In this document: positions 53,340 through 56,144 of the stretch, piece after piece
Position numbering within the stretch: position 1 is the stretch's first letter
Layout of the letters: every line of letters begins with the position of its first letter
Assembly: GCA_018057705.1 (NCBI GenBank)
Contig: JAGPDF010000026.1
Span: forward strand, 1-56,144
Length of the DNA: 56,144 bases
Reading direction: 5' to 3'
Source: Thermoanaerobaculia bacterium
GTDB lineage: Bacteria; Acidobacteriota; Thermoanaerobaculia; Multivoradales; JAGPDF01
Translations under genes and position numbers: made by a program
Notes under the pieces: generated by a model
Database searches by the model: none
Seen by the model: only the letters and a program-made list of their open reading frames with translations
Told to the model about the DNA's origin: nothing

Positions 53340-54760
53340 CAGCGCGCTCCACTCGACTCGCGGAGCGTGCCCGCGGCCGCCAGGCCGCGTGCGAGAGCCG
53401 CGAACTGGCGGCCGCGATCGACGTAGTCGCGAAACTGGTCGAAGCTCGCGCAAGCCGGCGACAGCAGCACGGTCTCGCCGGCGCGGGCCGAGGCGGCGGC
53501 CATGGCGACGGCGGCGGCGAGGGTCTCGGCGCGTTCGCAGGCGACGGCTCCTGCCAGGGCGCGCGCGAGATCGCCGGACGACTCGCCGATCAGGTAGGCG
53601 CAGCGCGCCTTGCGCGCCACGATGTCGCGCAGGAAGCGGAAGTCGGCCCCCTTGTTGCGGCCGCCCAGAATGACGTGGACACTCGCGTCGGCGAAGCCCT
53701 CGAGCGAGCGCGCGGTCGCCGCGACGTTGGTGCCCTTGGAGTCGTCGACGAAGACGACGCCGCGGGACTCCGCGATCTGCTCTACGCGGTGCGGCAGGCC
53801 CCGGAAGTCGCGCAGAGCCGGCGCCAGAGCTGCGGCCGGCGCGCCGACCGCCCGCGCCAGCAACGCGGCGGCCATGGCGTTCTCGACGTTGTGCAGCCCC
53901 GGCAGCCGGAGGTCGCGGCGCTCGAAGAGGAGCTCGCCGTCGCCCTCGCCACCGCACTCCAGGATCCGGTCGCCGACCAGGAGGCAACCCGCGCCGGCGA
54001 CCCCGGCCGCGGCGGACGCGGTGGTCGAGAAGAAACGCCTGCGGGCCGCTGTCGGGCTGGCGGCCACTTCGGGCTCGTCGGCGTTCAGGACCGCGACGTC
54101 TCCGCCATCCTGATTGAGGAAGATCCGCTGCTTGGCGGCGAGGTATCCGGCCAGGTCGCCGTGCCGGTCGAGATGGTCGGGAGAGATGTTGAGCAGCGCT
54201 GCGGCGCGCGGCCGAAAGTGCTCGATCGTCTCGAGCTGGAAGCTCGAGAGCTCGACGACGAAGACCCTGTCGGCCGGTCCGTCCACCACTGCCGCGAGCG
54301 GGCGGCCGATGTTGCCGCAGACCTCGACAGCGAACCCGGCGCCGGCAAGGAGCGCCCCGGTCATCGCCGTGGTGGTCGACTTGCCGTTGCTGCCGGTGAT
54401 GCCGACGACCGTTCCCGCGAGGAACGTCCACGCGAGCTCGACCTCCGCCACGACGGGAAGGCGCCGCTCTGCCGCACGGAGCAGCAGGGGATGGTCGAGC
54501 CCGACTCCGGGACTCGCCACGACGGCATCGAGCCCCGCCGGGAGCTCACTCGACGCATCGCAGAGGCGGAGCTCGACGCCCGGATCGCGCGCCAGGTCTT
54601 CGACGTCGAGGTCCTCGGCGGCGCGCCGATCGCTCGCCACCACCCCGATGCCGCGACGGCGCAGCAGTCGCGCCGCCGCCGTCCCCGACAGGCCGAGACC
54701 GAGCACGAAGACGCGCTCGAGGCGCGCCGGATCGAAAGAATCGCGGAGTCGGCCCGTCAT
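53339..54760 (-). CDS. murD: UDP-N-acetylmuramoylalanine--D-glutamate ligase
   Basis: This 473-residue enzyme adds D-glutamate to the nucleotide precursor. The ATP loop GSNGKST is at 123-129. [18 protein letters not shown] and [15 protein letters not shown] are the middle and C-terminal ligase motifs. The N-terminal Rossmann part ([17 protein letters not shown]) binds the UDP-sugar. The start overlaps the mraY stop by 4 nt (ATGA). Confidence 0.97.
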   Translation of the reverse strand: MTGRLRDSFDPARLERVFVLGLGLSGTAAARLLRRRGIGVVASDRRAAEDLDVEDLARDPGVELRLCDASSELPAGLDAVVASPGVGLDHPLLLRAAERRLPVVAEVELAWTFLAGTVVGITGSNGKSTTTAMTGALLAGAGFAVEVCGNIGRPLAAVVDGPADRVFVVELSSFQLETIEHFRPRAAALLNISPDHLDRHGDLAGYLAAKQRIFLNQDGGDVAVLNADEPEVAASPTAARRRFFSTTASAAAGVAGAGCLLVGDRILECGGEGDGELLFERRDLRLPGLHNVENAMAAALLARAVGAPAAALAPALRDFRGLPHRVEQIAESRGVVFVDDSKGTNVAATARSLEGFADASVHVILGGRNKGADFRFLRDIVARKARCAYLIGESSGDLARALAGAVACERAETLAAAVAMAAASARAGETVLLSPACASFDQFRDYVDRGRQFAALARGLAAAGTLRESSGAR

Positions 54761-55842
54761 CGCAGTTTCAGGGTCGAGAGTGCGATCAGCGCGAACATCA
54801 CGGCGGCGATCCAGAAGCGCACGATGATCTTCGGCTCGGCCCATCCGCCGAGCTCGAAATGGTGGTGGATGGGCGCCATGCGGAAGATCCTCTTGCCGCG
54901 CAGCTTGAACGAGGAGACCTGGAGGATGACCGAAAGAGCTTCGATCACGAAGAGTCCGCCGACTACCACCAGCAGCAGCTCCTGCTTGGCGAGCACGGCG
55001 ACGGTGCCGATCGCGCCGCCGAGCGCCAGCGACCCGACGTCGCCCATGAAGACCTCGGCCGGATAGGCGTTCCACCACAAGAAGCCGATGGAGGCCCCGA
55101 CGAGCGCCCCGCAGAAGACCGTGACCTCGCCGACTCCGGGCACGTAGGCGACCTGCAGGTACTGCGCGACGACACGGTTGCCGGCGACGTAGGTGAAGAC
55201 GGCGTAGGTTGCCGCCGCGATCAGCGTCGCACCGATCGCCAGACCGTCGAGGCCGTCGGTCAGATTGACCGCGTTCGAGGCTCCGACCAGGACGAGGACC
55301 ACGAACGGCACATAGAGAATTCCGAGGTTGAGAATCAGGTCCTTGAAGAAAGGAAAGGTCAGCGTCGGTGCGAAGGCGCCCTCGATCGGCATGACCCGCA
55401 GAAGCGATCCCGCGAGCGTCGCGACTCCGACCTGGAGCAGGAACTTGGCGCGCGCCGAAAGGCCGAGGTTCTTCCGGCGGCGCACCTTCAGGAAGTCGTC
55501 GACGAAGCCGATGGCGCCGAAACCGACGGTGACGCCGATCGCGATCCAGACGTAGAGATTGCCGAGGTTCGCCCACAGCAGCGTCGGCACGACCAGGGTG
55601 AAGAGGATGAGCAGCCCGCCCATGGTCGGCGTGCCGGCCTTGACCTGATGGCTCTGCGGCCCGACCTCGCGAATGCTCTGCCCCACCGAAAGCCGGCGCA
55701 GCGTCGCGATGAAGCGCGGGCCGAGCAGCAGGGCGAGGAGGATCGCCGTGACGATCGCTCCCGCGGTGCGGAACGTGATGTAGCGGAAGACGTTGAACAG
55801 CGCGAACTGCTCGTGGAGCGGATAGAGGAGGTGATAGAGCAT
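54757..55842 (-). CDS. mraY: Phospho-MurNAc-pentapeptide transferase MraY
   Basis: This 361-residue enzyme with about ten membrane helices makes lipid I from UDP-MurNAc-pentapeptide and undecaprenyl phosphate. The catalytic Asp pair is in GFVDDFLK (115-116). [13 protein letters not shown] and [18 protein letters not shown] are also conserved. The stop of murE and the ATG of mraY are directly adjacent (TAG-ATG), with no gap. Confidence 0.97.
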   Translation of the reverse strand: MLYHLLYPLHEQFALFNVFRYITFRTAGAIVTAILLALLLGPRFIATLRRLSVGQSIREVGPQSHQVKAGTPTMGGLLILFTLVVPTLLWANLGNLYVWIAIGVTVGFGAIGFVDDFLKVRRRKNLGLSARAKFLLQVGVATLAGSLLRVMPIEGAFAPTLTFPFFKDLILNLGILYVPFVVLVLVGASNAVNLTDGLDGLAIGATLIAAATYAVFTYVAGNRVVAQYLQVAYVPGVGEVTVFCGALVGASIGFLWWNAYPAEVFMGDVGSLALGGAIGTVAVLAKQELLLVVVGGLFVIEALSVILQVSSFKLRGKRIFRMAPIHHHFELGGWAEPKIIVRFWIAAVMFALIALSTLKLR

Positions 55843-56144
55843 CTAAGCCCGCCCCTCGGAGCCGCGCTGCTCGACGATCGCCCGCTCGAGCTCTGCCCGG
55901 TCGGAGAACGGGAGGCGCTGCGTGCCGACGATCTGCTCGTTCTCGTGGCCTTTGCCGGCCACCAGGATCGACCATCCGCCGGCCATCGCCACCGCCACCG
56001 CGCGCCGGATCGCCTCACGGCGGTCGGGCACGATGCGGTAGTTGCGGTTGGTGCTCGCCTTGAGACCCTGCTCGACCGCGGCGAGAATCGCCAGCGGATC
56101 CTCGCTGCGCGGATTGTCGGAGGTCGCGATCGGAAGGTCTGCGA
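55843..56144 (-). CDS. murE: UDP-MurNAc-tripeptide synthetase MurE (3' end only)
   Basis: Only the last 99 or so codons lie in the window. The DNPR motif (TSDNPRSEDP) marks the meso-diaminopimelate-adding form rather than the lysine form, and AGKGHENEQ is the usual C-terminal mark. DRREAIRRAVAVA lies between. The stop is at 55843. Since murF would normally lie between murE and mraY, either murF is elsewhere or it is upstream of murE. Confidence 0.9.
   Translation of the reverse strand, partial: ADLPIATSDNPRSEDPLAILAAVEQGLKASTNRNYRIVPDRREAIRRAVAVAMAGGWSILVAGKGHENEQIVGTQRLPFSDRAELERAIVEQRGSEGRA

Overview
This is a very G+C-rich bacterial chromosome segment, tightly packed with genes and with almost every third codon position G or C. 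The gene content suggests a Gram-negative-type, peptidoglycan-making, non-parasitic bacterium, most likely an Acidobacteriota (Thermoanaerobaculia-like). The reasons are an ECF-like sigma factor beside a Ser/Thr kinase with TPRs, secreted proteins ending in an FxDGFESG..AWS tail, an IPTL-CTERM protein, a meso-DAP-type MurE and a large DUF11/beta-helix surface-protein locus. That placement is inference; there is no rRNA or other marker to settle it. I saw no tRNA, rRNA, CRISPR array or integrated prophage.

Left part (1-18.8 kb), mostly metabolic and envelope genes. In order: the start of a 2-oxoacid:ferredoxin oxidoreductase alpha subunit; a hemerythrin-like protein; a two-domain M16 peptidase behind an ankyrin-repeat Tat-type protein; a seven-bladed FG-GAP secreted protein; a kinase-TPR gene meeting a sigma-factor gene tail to tail; a SOUL heme-binding protein; a three-gene operon built around a PNPOx-GAF-winged-helix fusion; a two-gene c-type cytochrome operon; an M28-type peptidase; an AraC regulator; and a DUF6265 protein. 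A 180-bp palindromic element lies behind the peptidase. A RAYT (REP-associated transposase) element lies behind the DUF6265 gene. Each element supplies the stop codon of the gene it touches.

Middle (19.8-28.4 kb): a four-S1-domain RNA-binding protein, an aminotransferase, a saccharopine-dehydrogenase-like protein, a possible small RNA with a strong intrinsic terminator, a DUF2911 protein, a CoA-transferase/cation-proton antiporter pair and a divergent membrane GGDEF protein.

Surface-protein locus (28.5-44.4 kb): a 2180-residue protein with eleven DUF11 repeats and two GEVED modules; a 1591-residue ORF that looks like two secreted proteins joined across an internal IPTL-CTERM signal; three tandem microcystin-dependent/tail-collar paralogues; a methyltransferase fused to a DUF6916-like domain; a Tat-signal protein of unknown function; and a GNAT acetyltransferase. 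The last six genes are closely coupled and make the best candidate in this window for an undescribed system. A MazEF-type toxin-antitoxin pair with a probably leaderless promoter follows.

Right part (44.4-56.1 kb, minus strand): a MgtC/DUF4010 membrane protein and a VanZ-like protein, then a division and cell-wall (dcw) cluster read right to left as murE-mraY-murD-ftsW-murG-murC-ftsQ-ftsA-ftsZ. murF, murB and ddl are absent from their usual places.
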